A DNA stretch of 64,000 bases from NCBI GenBank assembly GCA_002104945.1, contig MCFH01000045.1, forward strand, positions 372,001-436,000, written 5' to 3'. The DNA is from Piromyces finnis. Lineage: Eukaryota > Neocallimastigomycota > Neocallimastigomycetes > Neocallimastigales > Neocallimastigaceae. Position numbers and translations under genes: made by a program. The notes under the pieces were generated by a model. That model worked only from the letters and a program-made list of their open reading frames with translations. It ran no database searches and was not told the DNA's origin. Positions 16,033 to 27,900 of the stretch are shown here, piece by piece. Position 1 is the stretch's first letter, and every line of letters starts with the position of its first letter.

Positions 16033-17598
16033 TCATGGGACAAAATTATGATCTCCATTGGTTGCGCTGGCCCTCCTGGCCTGTCTTACTGTTTCTTCAG
16101 CATTGACGCTCTTGGATGTTGCTTCAAACCTTTTGAACATTGACCATTGCTGGCCAATAGCAAAAGGCATGATTTTGGTTAGAAGTTCCGCGGTTACCGT
16201 CAAGAATGGTGCTCCTTCATTAGTACCAGATTGAATCTGACGCTTACAAAGTTCTTTCCATTCCCTTGAATTGTAATTAATATTGTTAAAACTTCTTCCC
16301 CCAAGAAGGAATTTAAATATTTTACTGCACACACTAGAATAATCATACACATTAATATTCATCGGATTATTAGAACTATTACTATTATTAACTAAATTAC
16401 TATCTAAATTAGAATTATTATCTTCACTATTGCTATCATTACTAATATTATTATTTCTATTACTACTATTGTTATTATTACTATTGTTATTATTAATATT
16501 ATTACTATTACTATTACTGTTATTGCTATCTCTGCTGATATTAACATTTTCATTATTATTGATAGGACTATTGGAATTACGTTGACTGAAAAAATTTAAT
16601 AGCTGGACTATAGAATCATAATGTTTAATACGGATATCTCTAAATGTTGGACAATCTAATAACCAATGTTTAATACTTTGATCTCCACACTTGCAACATG
16701 GACAGTAGTTAGGACAAACTGGATCAACAAACTTGGCAGCTTTGGCAACTCTAGCATCCAACTTATATCCGCTTCTTGCTTTCAATAGCCAGTAGAAGCC
16801 ATAGGCAAACTCTGGGTACTCATAACATAATTTAATAAAATCTTTAGTTTCAATAAATTTATTATCATCATAATATTGCGCTTTGATTGAATTCCCTTTG
16901 AGATCTTTCCAATAAAAGTTTTTAACTGCTTTAACATCTCCATGTTTTTTTAATTTTTTATCAAGTGTCCTACTTGATTTGCACCACGTGTATTTTCTAA
17001 ATTTAGGAATGTAATTGACAAGGTGTGAGATAATACAATTTGAGATTTTCCATTTGTTAAAACATCTAACCTGAGCTAACGCACATTTGGCTGACAATGG
17101 AGGAATATTCAAATCTTTTGAGATAGAGTATAAAGATATAAACGATACAGCTTTATGAACTCCGGCAACCCATCGTATTCCTTTGTTAACATGCTTCTGA
17201 GCAATCCTAGACCTAGCTTTGTTGGATCCAAGTAATGGTGCAAAGTATGAAACTCTGCTAATCACTTGTGAGTTAAGTACTAGTTTTTTGAAGGGAATAG
17301 GAATATTAGGATTTCTTAAGAATTTACTGACTGAGAAAAGCCCTTTCAAAACCTTGTTATTAAGAGCTTTAATTACTGGTTTAAGGGACAGATTCTTATC
17401 AAATGGAACACCAAGATAAGTATAACAATCAGTAGTTGGAATGGGTTGTCCTGCTAAGTAAAATGTTGGATCTCTCTTGTTCTGATTTTCTATTGATTCA
17501 GGACGAATCACCATCGTTGAACATTTCTGGATACCAAATTCCATTTCATTATACAATGCCCATTCATTAACTCTTCTAAGCATCTTTTTTAAGCACAA
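16033..17598 (-). pseudogene. LINE copy 2 ORF, C-terminal part (RT thumb and zinc knuckle)
   Basis: This is the continuation of the RT protein in the -1 frame relative to the part ending at 17589. It begins at LKKMLRRVNEWA, continues IQKCSTMVI and YTYLGVPF (typical of the RT thumb), and has a C-terminal zinc knuckle CCKCGDQSIKHWLLDC (CX2CX6HX4C). There is a short Asn/Ser-rich microsatellite insert at about 16380-16540. The predicted initiator here is only an in-frame TTG, so it is not a separate gene. Confidence 0.88.
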
Positions 17599-20528
17599 AT
17601 AACTATATCATCTGCAAAAAGTCCACCACAGCATCGAGTGTCACCTAAACTGACTCCTAGATCTTCGCACTCTCTAAATATATCATTAATAAAGAGATTA
17701 AAGAGAATAGGAGAAAGAGGGCAACCTTGACGGACTCCTTTCTTCACATCAAAAGATTTCGAGAATTGTCCATCTAATTTGACATTAGCCTTAGATGTTA
17801 AATATAAATTTTTGATAAATTGTAGACTCTTACCTCGGATTCCTAAACAATCTAATTTATGGAGAATATTACCGATTGGGACTGAATCGTATGCTTTCCT
17901 GAGATCTAAAAAGGCCAAATATGTCTCTTTATTATCTAATTGACGTCTACGGCATATTTCTTGGATTGAAATGAAAAGACTAATACTTTCTTCCTTTTTT
18001 CGAAAACCAAATTGTTCAGGTCTAATGAAATTATTCCTTAAACCATATTCTGAGATTCTAGTGGTGACAATTTTGGAAATCAACTTAATACCATTATTGA
18101 TAAGTGATATACCTCGATAGTTATCACAATCTGTCAAATCTCCCTTCTTAGGAATAGAAACAATACTGGATTCATTCCATGAGTTGGGGAAATCTCCATC
18201 CCAAATACGGTTGAATAATTTAAGAATAAAATTTAAACCATGAGCATCATTATCTGAAGTAGTATTACCAGAAGAATTATTATCTGTAGCATTATTAGAA
18301 TCATTACTTGATGGAACTAATGCTTTGTAAAATTCAATTGGAATACCATCCGGACCTGATGCTTTATAATTTGGAGTAGTGAGGATAGCTGACTTGACTT
18401 CATCAATACTAATATCTTGGTTGATATCCCACTCATCAAGCATAGGAAGTGAAAAACGTTTATTCGTTGGTTCTTCATACCAATGCTCCAAATCAAGACT
18501 TACACCACTTGGGTCTGATGCAAGATTTTCGAAATGATCATGCCACACTTCTAGTTGTTCTTCCGTAGCAACAACTAATTCTCCATTTTTATTTTTAATT
18601 GGTTGAGCAATAAAGAAAGAATCTTTTCCAATTTTTGCAGTTTTCTTGATCCATTTCCAGGCCTTCTTAGGATTATGACTCTTCATATACTCACATCCTG
18701 TTTTAATCCAATGAAGATATTCTTGCTTCCTAAATTCATTACATCTTTTGTGGATGTAATCAATGAGTTTACGGTAGATTTTAATTCTTTTAATAAATTC
18801 ATCTATATCATAAATTCTTTCTTTTTTAAATCTCTTATACAACTTCATTTTGATTTTTTGAAGATTAAAAATTTGTTGTGAAATATGAAATGAAGACTTT
18901 ATAACATTATTTGCTGAAGTAATACTGAGCTCGTCTGCAATTGAAAAAGCAGTTGAAGTAAACTCTTTGGAAAGTTCATCTGTAGAAACATTAGGATCGT
19001 TGAATTTTGCTGAAAGTATTTGGAATTTATTATGACTGAGAATAGATTCCTTTTCCTCAATACATTTTAATCTATTCCATTTCAGAATTTTCTTAGGAAC
19101 ATTAAAGTCATTAGAAAAATCTTCCATAGGAATAATTTTACCATTAATAAGAAGTGGCTTATGGTCTGATACAGGATAAAAATTATTTATAAATGATCCT
19201 GAGTGAATAAGATCTTTCATCTTCGAATTGATAAGAGCATGGTCAATGTCGGAAGATTGATCACCTCGAGTCCAAGAGATAGTAGACCCTCTAAGCGGAA
19301 GAATTTCCCAATCTCCTAATCCATTAGTTGATAACCAGTTGGATAATTTTACTTTAGACATATTAAAATCACCAACAAGAATCGATGGATGGGATGAATG
19401 AGTTTGTAACCACAAGCGAACTTCTAACTTTGCATGATCAACATAGATGTTGTGATGACTATGAGGCATATAAACATTACCAATCGAGCATTTGAATCTA
19501 TTCCAGAGACTAAAAGTATAAATAGAAATAATATACTTTCCAGAGAAGTTTTCAAGTGAGGCTTGACATGAATTGTGAAAACCTAAATATAAACCTCTCA
19601 TTCCCGGAACTGATTCGTCAGCTTTCTTGAAAAAGTGTCTATAGTTTCGCAAAGTAACACGACAAGGATAATCTGTATTCGATCCAGAACCATTACCAGT
19701 TTCTTGGAAACATAAAAATAATGGTTTGAAAATAGCTGTGAAATAGCTAATACTATCTCTCTTTTCGTGATTCCACCCATTGGTGTTCCAACTAAGACAA
19801 AAAGAAAAGCTATCAGGCTTGTTGGATGAGGAAGAATCGTTGCTATTATTATTATTATTAAAGTCATCGTTATTAATGGATGATGCATCAGAGGAATAAG
19901 TAGAACTATTACTAGATGGCTGTGAAACTGAAGAACTATCAACTATTGAACTGTTATCAGAGTTGATAGAGCTATTAGAATTAATTGTTGAATGTTGAGA
20001 TTGAAATTGTGTTTGCTGTAGATCTGGAATATTTTCATGATGGGAAACTTGTTGAAGATCCTGTTGAAGATCTTGTTGAAGATCGGATTGTTGATGAGAT
20101 TGTTGAACTGATTGTTGAACTGATTGTTGAAATGATTGTTGAATAGAATGTTGATGTTTATTAGAAACTAAAATTTTACGTTTGAGAGTGGAAAAAGTGT
20201 ATTTGTGATTCCTTCTACTACGAGCTGAAAAGGAAATTGAGGTAACTGAAAGTTTCTTCTTTAACATGTGTAAGATTTTAATACAATCTTTTGATGAACC
20301 ATGAACCTTGACTAAGAAAAAGTGATCATTGAAAGTTTGAAAATATTTAACACTAATAACTGAATTAAATTTATCTTCTAGAATAACCTCGAGTTTTTCC
20401 CATAGCATATTTACTGACCATGATCGAATACCACGGATAAAGAAGGAGCGAATATCATCTAAGGGGATACCATAAGACCGGGTACCACGTCTGATATAAT
20501 TCTTGTCTTTAATATAAAGGACTGACAT
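17589..20528 (-). pseudogene. LINE copy 2 ORF, N-terminal part (N-domain, endonuclease, RT palm)
   Basis: The ATG at 20528 starts a 979-codon frame. Residues 1-120 form a basic alpha/beta region with FLVKVHGSSKDCIKILHMLK that may be RNA-binding. A Gln/Ser/Asn-rich linker follows at about 120-235. The endonuclease is about 240-470 (SWNTNGW, QETG, GDFNMS, SDIDHAL, SDHKPL). The RT is about 720-979 (GPDGIPIEFYKAL, IPKKGDLTDCDNYRGISL, FLDLRKAYDSVP, GVRQGCPLSPILFNLFIN, FADDIVICA). The frame then hits TAA directly after FADDIVICA, where related elements continue without break. The catalytic Asp pair is present, but the ORF is interrupted, so this copy is probably not autonomous. Confidence 0.9.
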
Positions 20529-21119
20529 GATAATAAATTCTAATTAAAAATATTGAATATAAAATAAATACTAATAAAAATTATAAATATAACGTATATG
20601 GAAAAAAAATCTGTCTCTCTCTCTTCTTAAAAGTACTGGATAGTACAAAAATTGTTACGATGCTTTGTTTAAAGTTTCTTTTTTTTGAATTCTAGTTGTA
20701 AATTTTCTTTAAAAATTCTAGTTTTGGTTTGTTGTTAGTAAATTCGAATCGCTTTTTGACACTAAACTTGTTTGACTTTACTTTTCATTAAATATTTAAA
20801 TTGGTAAAAAATTTGAATCAAGAATGTCGACACCAGAAAGCTTGTGAATAGTATTTTTACATGATGTAGAGTGAATCAGTCTCTTACAAGAAACAATACA
20901 ACAATAGCTACATGAATATAAAAATACAATGCAAATGCTAAAGTTGACTACATTGGATTCTTACAAGAGAAGAGTAGTACTACATGAATACATGAATAAA
21001 AGAAAAAATACAGCAACAAAATGTATTACTCTTCTAATTAAATACTATACAAACTTACCTGAATATCAAACATTCAACTTATTCATCAAATACTTAAATT
21101 CGATGGATAAATGTTTTTT

Positions 21120-21768
21120 AATCGCTCAGTACCATGAGCTTAGTCCTAATAATTTTCCCTTAAAGACTAACCAAGCATCCATTGCGCAATGCTTGGATTT
21201 AATTCTTCCTACTCTCTCAGTACCATGAGCATGAGTAGACCCCCTTGAGAAACTACATTTATTAAATAAATGAAGGCACGTTTCCAAGAGGGCACCAAGC
21301 ATCCATTGCGCAATACTTGGATTTAATTCTTTCTACTCTCTCAGTACCATGAGCATGAGTAGACCCCCTTGAGAAACTACATTTATTAAATAAATGAAGG
21401 CACGTTCCCAAGAGGGAAGCTTAGTCCTAATAATTTTCCCTTAAAGACTAACCAAGCATCCATTGCGCAATGCTTGGATTTAATTCTTTCTACTCTCTCA
21501 GTACCATGAGCATGAGTAGACCCCCTTGAGAAATTACATTTATTAAATAAATGAAGGCACATTCCTAAGAGGGCACCAAGCATCCATTGCGCAATACTTG
21601 GATTTAATTCTTTCTACTCTCTCAGTACCATGAGCATGAGTAGACCCCCTTGAGAAACTACATTTATTAAATAAATGAAGGCACGTTCCCAAGAGGGAAT
21701 GAGCATGAGTAGACCCCCTTGAGAAACTACATTTATTAAATAAATGAAGGCACGTTCCCAAGAGGGAT
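21120..21768 (-). repeat. Tandem ~124-bp monomers in the 5' leader of LINE copy 2
   Basis: About four full monomers plus a partial one (about 21170-21292, 21293-21416, 21450-21573, 21574-21698 and 21699-21768). Part of a longer unit starting AAGCTTAGTCCTAATAATTT is inserted between the second and third. Each full monomer carries the palindrome ATTGCGCAAT (21181, 21304, 21462, 21586). The array makes small open frames on the minus strand that merely reflect the repeat. Confidence 0.85.
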
Positions 21769-21770
21769 CA

Positions 21771-21885
21771 TTAACTAAATTACTATCTAAATTAGATTAT
21801 TATTGTTAAGGCCAATAACAAAATGCACAATGTAAAAATGATAAAACTTAACGGACTCCTTTCTTTATATCTATAGATTTTATGA
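21771..21885 (-). mobile_element. Short relic of an older LINE copy
   Basis: Bases 21773-21803 match the Asn/Leu-rich low-complexity part of copy 2 ORF (about 16384-16415, coding SNLDSNLVNN). Bases 21850-21885 match the RT GVRQ block (about 17733-17760, KKGVRQ), with many differences. The order fits a minus-strand LINE with a large internal deletion. It suggests that the 5' end of copy 2 abuts pre-existing LINE sequence. Confidence 0.55.
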
Positions 21886-22450
21886 ATTAATCTCTTACTT
21901 TGATAATGCAAATTTCACTTATTTACAAAATCTAAAATAACATAAATTATCAAAATATAATAACACACGAAATACAGTCATTTCAACTATTATATATGCT
22001 TAAAAGTATTACTTTCAAAAATTAATGATAAGGACAAATAATTTTAATTATTTTATATTAAATTAGTTTTATTTTATTTTTTGCCTTATTTTTGTTTAGT
22101 ATAAATAGTATTATTATTAGTTTATAATTAATTTTTCAATATTGCTTTTATTTTATTACGTATTTATTTTCTTTTTATTATTTGATTAATTTATTTATTT
22201 ATTTATTTACTTTTTATATTTGCATTAAATTTTTTTTACTAGTTTATATAAAAAAAATCTTTTTAAAAATTTTACTTTTAAATATAAAAACAAAATCTTT
22301 TACTATTTTATAAATAATTTTGGGAGGGATGGTTTATAAATATGCAAATTTTTAATTCAACGTAAGAATTTAAAAAATTGGTCACTGATTTTTTTAAAAA
22401 CCTATTTTGACTTAAAAATTTTAGTTTAATAAATTACTTTTAAAGGCAAT
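21886..22450. other. Intergenic region and PFL 3' flank
   Basis: AT-rich DNA between the LINE relic and the PFL stop, probably including the PFL 3' UTR. I see no gene. Confidence 0.5.
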
Positions 22451-24990
22451 TTACATCTTTTCGTGGAAGGTACGGGCAATAACTTCCTTTTGTTGAGCTG
22501 GAGTTAACTTAACGAAGTTAACAGCGTAACCAGAAACACGGATGGTAAGGTTTGGATAGTTTTCTGGGTGAGCCATAGCATCTTCAAGAGTTTCACGCTT
22601 GAGGACGTTGACGTTAATGTGGTGAGCACCCTTGGTGAAGTAACCATCTAATAAACCGGAAAGGTTACCTTGACGTTCTTGTAAAGTCTTACCAATGGTG
22701 TTTGGAACAATAGAGAAGGTGTTAGAGATACCATCCATACAAGAGTCGTAGTTAACCTTAGCGACAGAAGAAAGAGAAGCAACAGCACCAGAGAATTCAC
22801 GACCGTGCATTGGGTTACAACCTGGAGCGAAAGCTTGACCAGCCTTACGACCATCTGGAGTAGAACCGGTCTTCTTACCGTAAACGACGTTAGAGGTAAT
22901 GGTAAGAACGGAAAGAGTGTGCTTGGCACCACGGTAAGTTGGGGTCTTTCTGAGCTTGTTGATAAGCTTGTCAGTAACAGTTCTGGCGAAGAAATCAACA
23001 CGGTCATCATCGTTACCGAATTTTGGGAATTCACCTTCAATCTTGAAGTCAACAGTTAAACCGGTCTTAGCATCACGGATTGGAGTGACCTTAGCGTACT
23101 TAATAGCAGAGAAGGAATCAGCAACAACAGAGAGACCAGCAACACCGAAGGCCATAAGACGACGGACATCGGTATCGTGAAGAGCCATTTGAAGGGCTTC
23201 GTAACAGTATTGGTCGTGACAGAAGTGGATAACGTTCATGGTGTTGACGTAGAGCTTGGCAATCCAGTCCATAGCCTTGTCGTAGGTTTCCCACATCCAG
23301 TCGAATGGAATTGGACCTTCTGGAACTGGACCGAAGTCTGGACCGACTTGCTTACCGGTTCTTTCATCCTTACCATGGTTGAGGACGTAGAGCATAAGCT
23401 TGGCAAGGTTACAACGAGCACCGAAGAATTGCATATCCTTACCGAGTCTCATGGCAGAAACACAGCAGGCAATACCGTAGTCATCACCGAATCTAGCGGA
23501 CATAAGAGCATCAGATTCGTATTGAATGGAAGAGGTATCAATAGAAACCTTAGTGGCGAAGTCCTTGAAGTTCTTTGGAAGAGCCTTGTTCCAGAGGACA
23601 GTAATGTTTGGTTCTGGAGCTGGACCTAAGTTGTAGAGAGTGTTAAGAACACGGTAAGAGGTCTTAGTAACTAAGGTACGACCATCGCTACCCATACCAC
23701 CAAGAGACATAGTAACCCAGGTTGGATCACCAGCGAATAAATCGTTGTATTTTGGAGTACGTAAGTGACGAGCGAAACGTAACTTAAGGATAAGGTTATC
23801 AATGATTTCTTGAGCTTCAGCTTCAGTGATAACACCGTTCTTTAAATCGTTTTCGAAGAAACAATCAAGGAAGGCATCAACACGACCAAGAGACATAGCA
23901 GCACCATCTTGTTCCTTGATAGAACCTAAGTAACCGAAGTAAACGAATTGAGTAGCTTCTCTAGCGTTCTTAGCTGGCTTAGAGATATCAATACCGTAGG
24001 ACTTGGCCATTTGAGTAAGTTGCTTAAGAGCCTTGATTTGGTCAGCAACTTCACCAATCTTCTTCATGGTTGGTTCGTCCATTAAACCCTTTTGGAGTTC
24101 AACTCTGTCCTTTTCCTTTTGGGCAATAAGACGGTCAGTACCGTAAAGAGCAACACGACGGTAATCACCAATGATACGACCACGACCGTAACCATCTGGT
24201 AAACCAGTCATAATAGCGTTGGAACGACCAGTTCTCATTTCCTTGGAGTAAAGATCGAAGACAGCGGTGTTGTGGGTCTTACGGTAGTCAGAGAAAATGT
24301 GTTCAACTTCCTTGTCCATTGGAACGTTAACAGCGGCAAGAGCGTTCTTGACCATGTTAACACCACCGAATGGCTTGATAGCTCTCTTAAGTGGAACATC
24401 AGTTTGGTAACCGTAGATAACTTCGTTATCTTTGTCAAGGTAACCTGGCTTGTGAGAGGTAATGGTAGATGGAGTGTGTGGATCAACATCGTATAAACCA
24501 CCGTTGGCACGTTCCTTGGCTAAGTATTCTTCAGCCTTGGCGAAAAGCTTCTTGGTCTTTTCAGTTGGACCAACAAGGAAAGAATCATCACCTTCGTATG
24601 GGGTGTAGTGCTTCTTAATCCAACCTTCGACATCGATTTCACTCTTGGCAGCAGCATCGTTAGTGATGACTGGAGCTTGAGTAGCGTAGGTCTTAGCTTG
24701 CATAGCTGGGACCTTCTTGGCAGACTTAAGAGTAGTCTTCTATTATATAAATTTTTTTATTTATAATTTATATTAGTAATCTATACAATAATTTTATTTT
24801 TATCTTTTTTATTAAAATATTCTTGTATTTAATATTTTATTAAAATGTCATTAATATTTACCATAGCTGGGGTGTGAAGAGCACGGGTTGGCTTGGCCAT
24901 TCTGACACCAGCGACCTTGGTGGCAGCAACAGCATTAATAGAAACAGTGTTAGCAAGAACACTGACGTTGGATAAAGCTAAGCTTTCCAT
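22451..24990 (-). CDS. PFL: Pyruvate formate-lyase, hydrogenosomal/cytosolic type
   Basis: Two exons, 24990-24862 and 24739-22451, with a 122-nt phase-0 GT-AG intron, encode 805 aa. PFL cleaves pyruvate with CoA to acetyl-CoA and formate by a glycyl-radical mechanism; it is the main pyruvate-using step in hydrogenosomes and cytosol of anaerobic fungi. The adjacent active-site cysteines appear in [10 protein letters not shown], and the C-terminal glycyl-radical loop reads [10 protein letters not shown]. The enzyme core starts at about residue 80. The N-terminus ([20 protein letters not shown], then basic segments with ARALHTP-like residues) looks like a cleavable hydrogenosome targeting sequence and is split from the core by the intron. 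Codon use is strongly C/G-ending compared with neighbours, as expected of a highly expressed gene. A PFL-activating enzyme is not in the window. Assignment is firm. Confidence 0.98.
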
Positions 24991-27900
24991 TTTATTTGTT
25001 TTAAATATATAAATTATTTAGTTTGACAAATTGTGAAGAAAAAAATTAAAGTGATTTTTAGCTCTATTTAAATGAATCTCGGTTAAATTAAATTTTATTT
25101 AAACGAAAATCAAAAAATATAAATCATATAAATAAAATATATTACAATATATTATTATATATTACAATATTAATTAATGTGAATATTTTTGTAATATATT
25201 ATATGTAGTATGTATCTACCCTAACAAATTATATAATTAATCTTAATATATTACATAATATATTATTTTTTTAATTTTTCCATTATTTCAATTCTTTCAA
25301 AATTAATATATTAGGATGAAATTTCGATATTGAAAATATCATAAAACTATTATATTATTAATATATTAATTTATAATAGTAATTATATATTATCATTTTT
25401 AAAAATTTTCAATTTCTTAATTTTTTTATTATAAATGCATTCATATAACTATAATATCATAATATATTATTATTAAAAAGTAATATAATAATATTACTAT
25501 ATAATATATTATTAAATATATTGTAATTAATTATTTTATATTTTATAATATAAATTCAATAAATAGTATTAAAAATAATAATCTTCTAATTCTTTCTATT
25601 AATTATTTAAAACTATTAAAATATAAAAGTATTAATGAATTCAGTAGATAGTCTAAAATATCATTCATATAAACATAATAGTATTCATAACAAATATTTA
25701 ATATACATGTATTTATTATTAAAAAAAACTGTTTATTTGTAAATAGCACTCTTTTAAAATAATAAAATAAGCAAAAAAAAAAAGTATACATAAGTTATAT
25801 AATATATTTAATAAACTATATGTTAAACAACAAAAATATTCGAAAATATTATAGTATTTACTTCTTATAGTATGTACTAAAATAAATAAAGAAAAATTAT
25901 GACATAATAAATACATTATATACGAAGTATTTATTATTACTAAATAAGAAAAAATTACGTGTAAAAAAAAAAAAGATTTTTTATATTTTAAAAATAAAAC
26001 TCCCCATAAATCCAATTAATAAGGATTTTTCATCATTAATTTAAGAAATACAATGTAACATATTTCAGTAGAAATTTATTATAAATTATAGATTTTGTAT
26101 AAAAATAATTTTGGTTTCTCTTAATATTATTTTTCTTAAATGAGAATGTGAAGAAAGATAGCTATTGAAATTAAAAAAAAAAAATTAATAAAACTTTTTC
26201 GTAATAACATACAAAATATATAATTTAAAAAGTAATTATATTTAAAAAATACACGATATTCATTATGTAGTTAAACTTATATTTAAATCTAAATATAGGA
26301 ACAATCAAAAAAAATTTTAAAATTATTTTAAAGATGCCAATAAATACATAAATTCGAAATAACTTTTATCTTTTTTTATATAAATGATAATCCTTTAGTT
26401 CCATTATTTCCATTAAAAATAATAGAAATTATAGTTATTAAATATTTTTTGTATTATCGATTTTACCTTAAAAAAAAAAAAAAAAAAAAAAAAAGCATTT
26501 AAATAAATAATAAAACAGGTAAAGCTAATATTATAGTTTAAATTCTAATAATTTAAAAAATTATAATAAAAGATTTGCAGCATTATTTTCGCATATTATA
26601 GAAAAAATTGAAAATACTTTAAAAGCAATAATATAAATTTTGATGAAGTTTTTATTAATATGAATAAATAAAAAAATCTTAAATATTAATATATGTATGG
26701 TATAATAGCATTTAAAAAATAGTGAACATTCAATGTTTTTGTTATTGTTATAATTAAAAAAGTAATAATTCTTTAAATGGTTATATAACTTTACATTTAT
26801 TTCTTTGCTATTCTATTACAAATTAAAGTTTGCATTTAATAAAAATTTTATTACTATTTAAAAAACTGCTTTATTCATTTATCGAGGATTTTTATTGAAA
26901 AACCAATTTATTACTTTTATTTTTCTCTATAATGTAATTTATTAGTTTTTATATTCTTTTTAAAAAATCTACACATATTAAAAATTTTAAATTGAAATTT
27001 TAACTATAATATATTATTTAATTTAAAATACTACCTTTATCATCATTTTTAATTATATCACAATTTGGATAAATTAAATTTATTCTCCAATAAAAAATCA
27101 ACTAATAATAATACTTAAAATAAGAAAGAAATTGACATACCAACAAATCCACAAATTTATAAAAAAATAGGTAATAAAATATTAATAAAATATAATCTAA
27201 GGAAATACAAAAATGAAAAATACCAATATTTAATGATTGTTATAAATATTTTAAAATAAATTATATACATATACTATTAATAATTTTTATAACTTAATAA
27301 AAATTATTTTAGAAATTTAGGAATAAATTACGATTAAGTTATTCTAACCTTTGATAATAATGAATTAATTTATATAATAAATAACTTAATTTAAAGTAAT
27401 ATAAAGTATGTTTGTCAATAATAAAAAAGCATTAGATAAATATTGATTTTATTAAAGCTACTTTAATCTTCCTACTTGGAATATTTTATCTTAGTATATT
27501 TTGAATTTTTTTTATATATAAAAAAGGTAATAAAGATTAATCGTCTTAAATAGTATAACTACTAAAAATTCTTTATTATCATTTTTAATACAATTTCTTT
27601 ACATCATAATATAAATGGTTGATTTATTATATATTTATAAAATTTTATATTCATTAAAAAAATAATAAATATTTTAATATAAATATATATTTCTTAATAT
27701 TTTAATAATAAATAATGTATAAAAAATATGCAAAATGTATTTTTCTTTAAATCTTACTTAAGTATCATTATTATTAACAAAAAAAAACTAAACAACAATT
27801 TAGTAATTACCGTTTTTTAAACCTATCCCTTTTTATTTTTATAATAAGAAATCCTTTTTCATTATTCACAATTATTCTATAATAAATATTTTTTCATTGT

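Larger units (their letters stand above)
15760..21768 (-). mobile_element. LINE copy 2, near full-length APE-type non-LTR retrotransposon
   Basis: Minus-strand element of about 6 kb. It has a repeat-rich 5' leader (21768-20529), one long ORF broken into two frames (20528-17589 and 17598-16033), a 3' UTR (16032-15793) and a poly(A) tail of about 33 (T run 15760-15792). The N-terminal domain, AP-type endonuclease, reverse transcriptase and C-terminal zinc knuckle follow the order of single-ORF non-LTR elements. No target-site duplication can be assigned, because the 3' side abuts copy 1 and the 5' side abuts an older LINE fragment. Confidence 0.92.

Noticed and set aside
16033-17598. Second LINE ORF as an independent gene
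   Set aside because: It lacks an ATG at its 5' end and continues the RT domain from the preceding frame. It is the other half of a broken ORF.
20929-21761. Small ORFs (65-99 codons) on both strands in the LINE leader, including repeated CLHLFNKC peptides
   Set aside because: They track the leader monomers and shift with monomer number, have no domain, and precede the real ORF start at 20528. Treated as leader sequence.
22648-24510. Several open frames of 60-150 codons in other frames and on the plus strand of PFL
   Set aside because: They are shadows caused by the biased codon use of PFL; none has recognisable domains.
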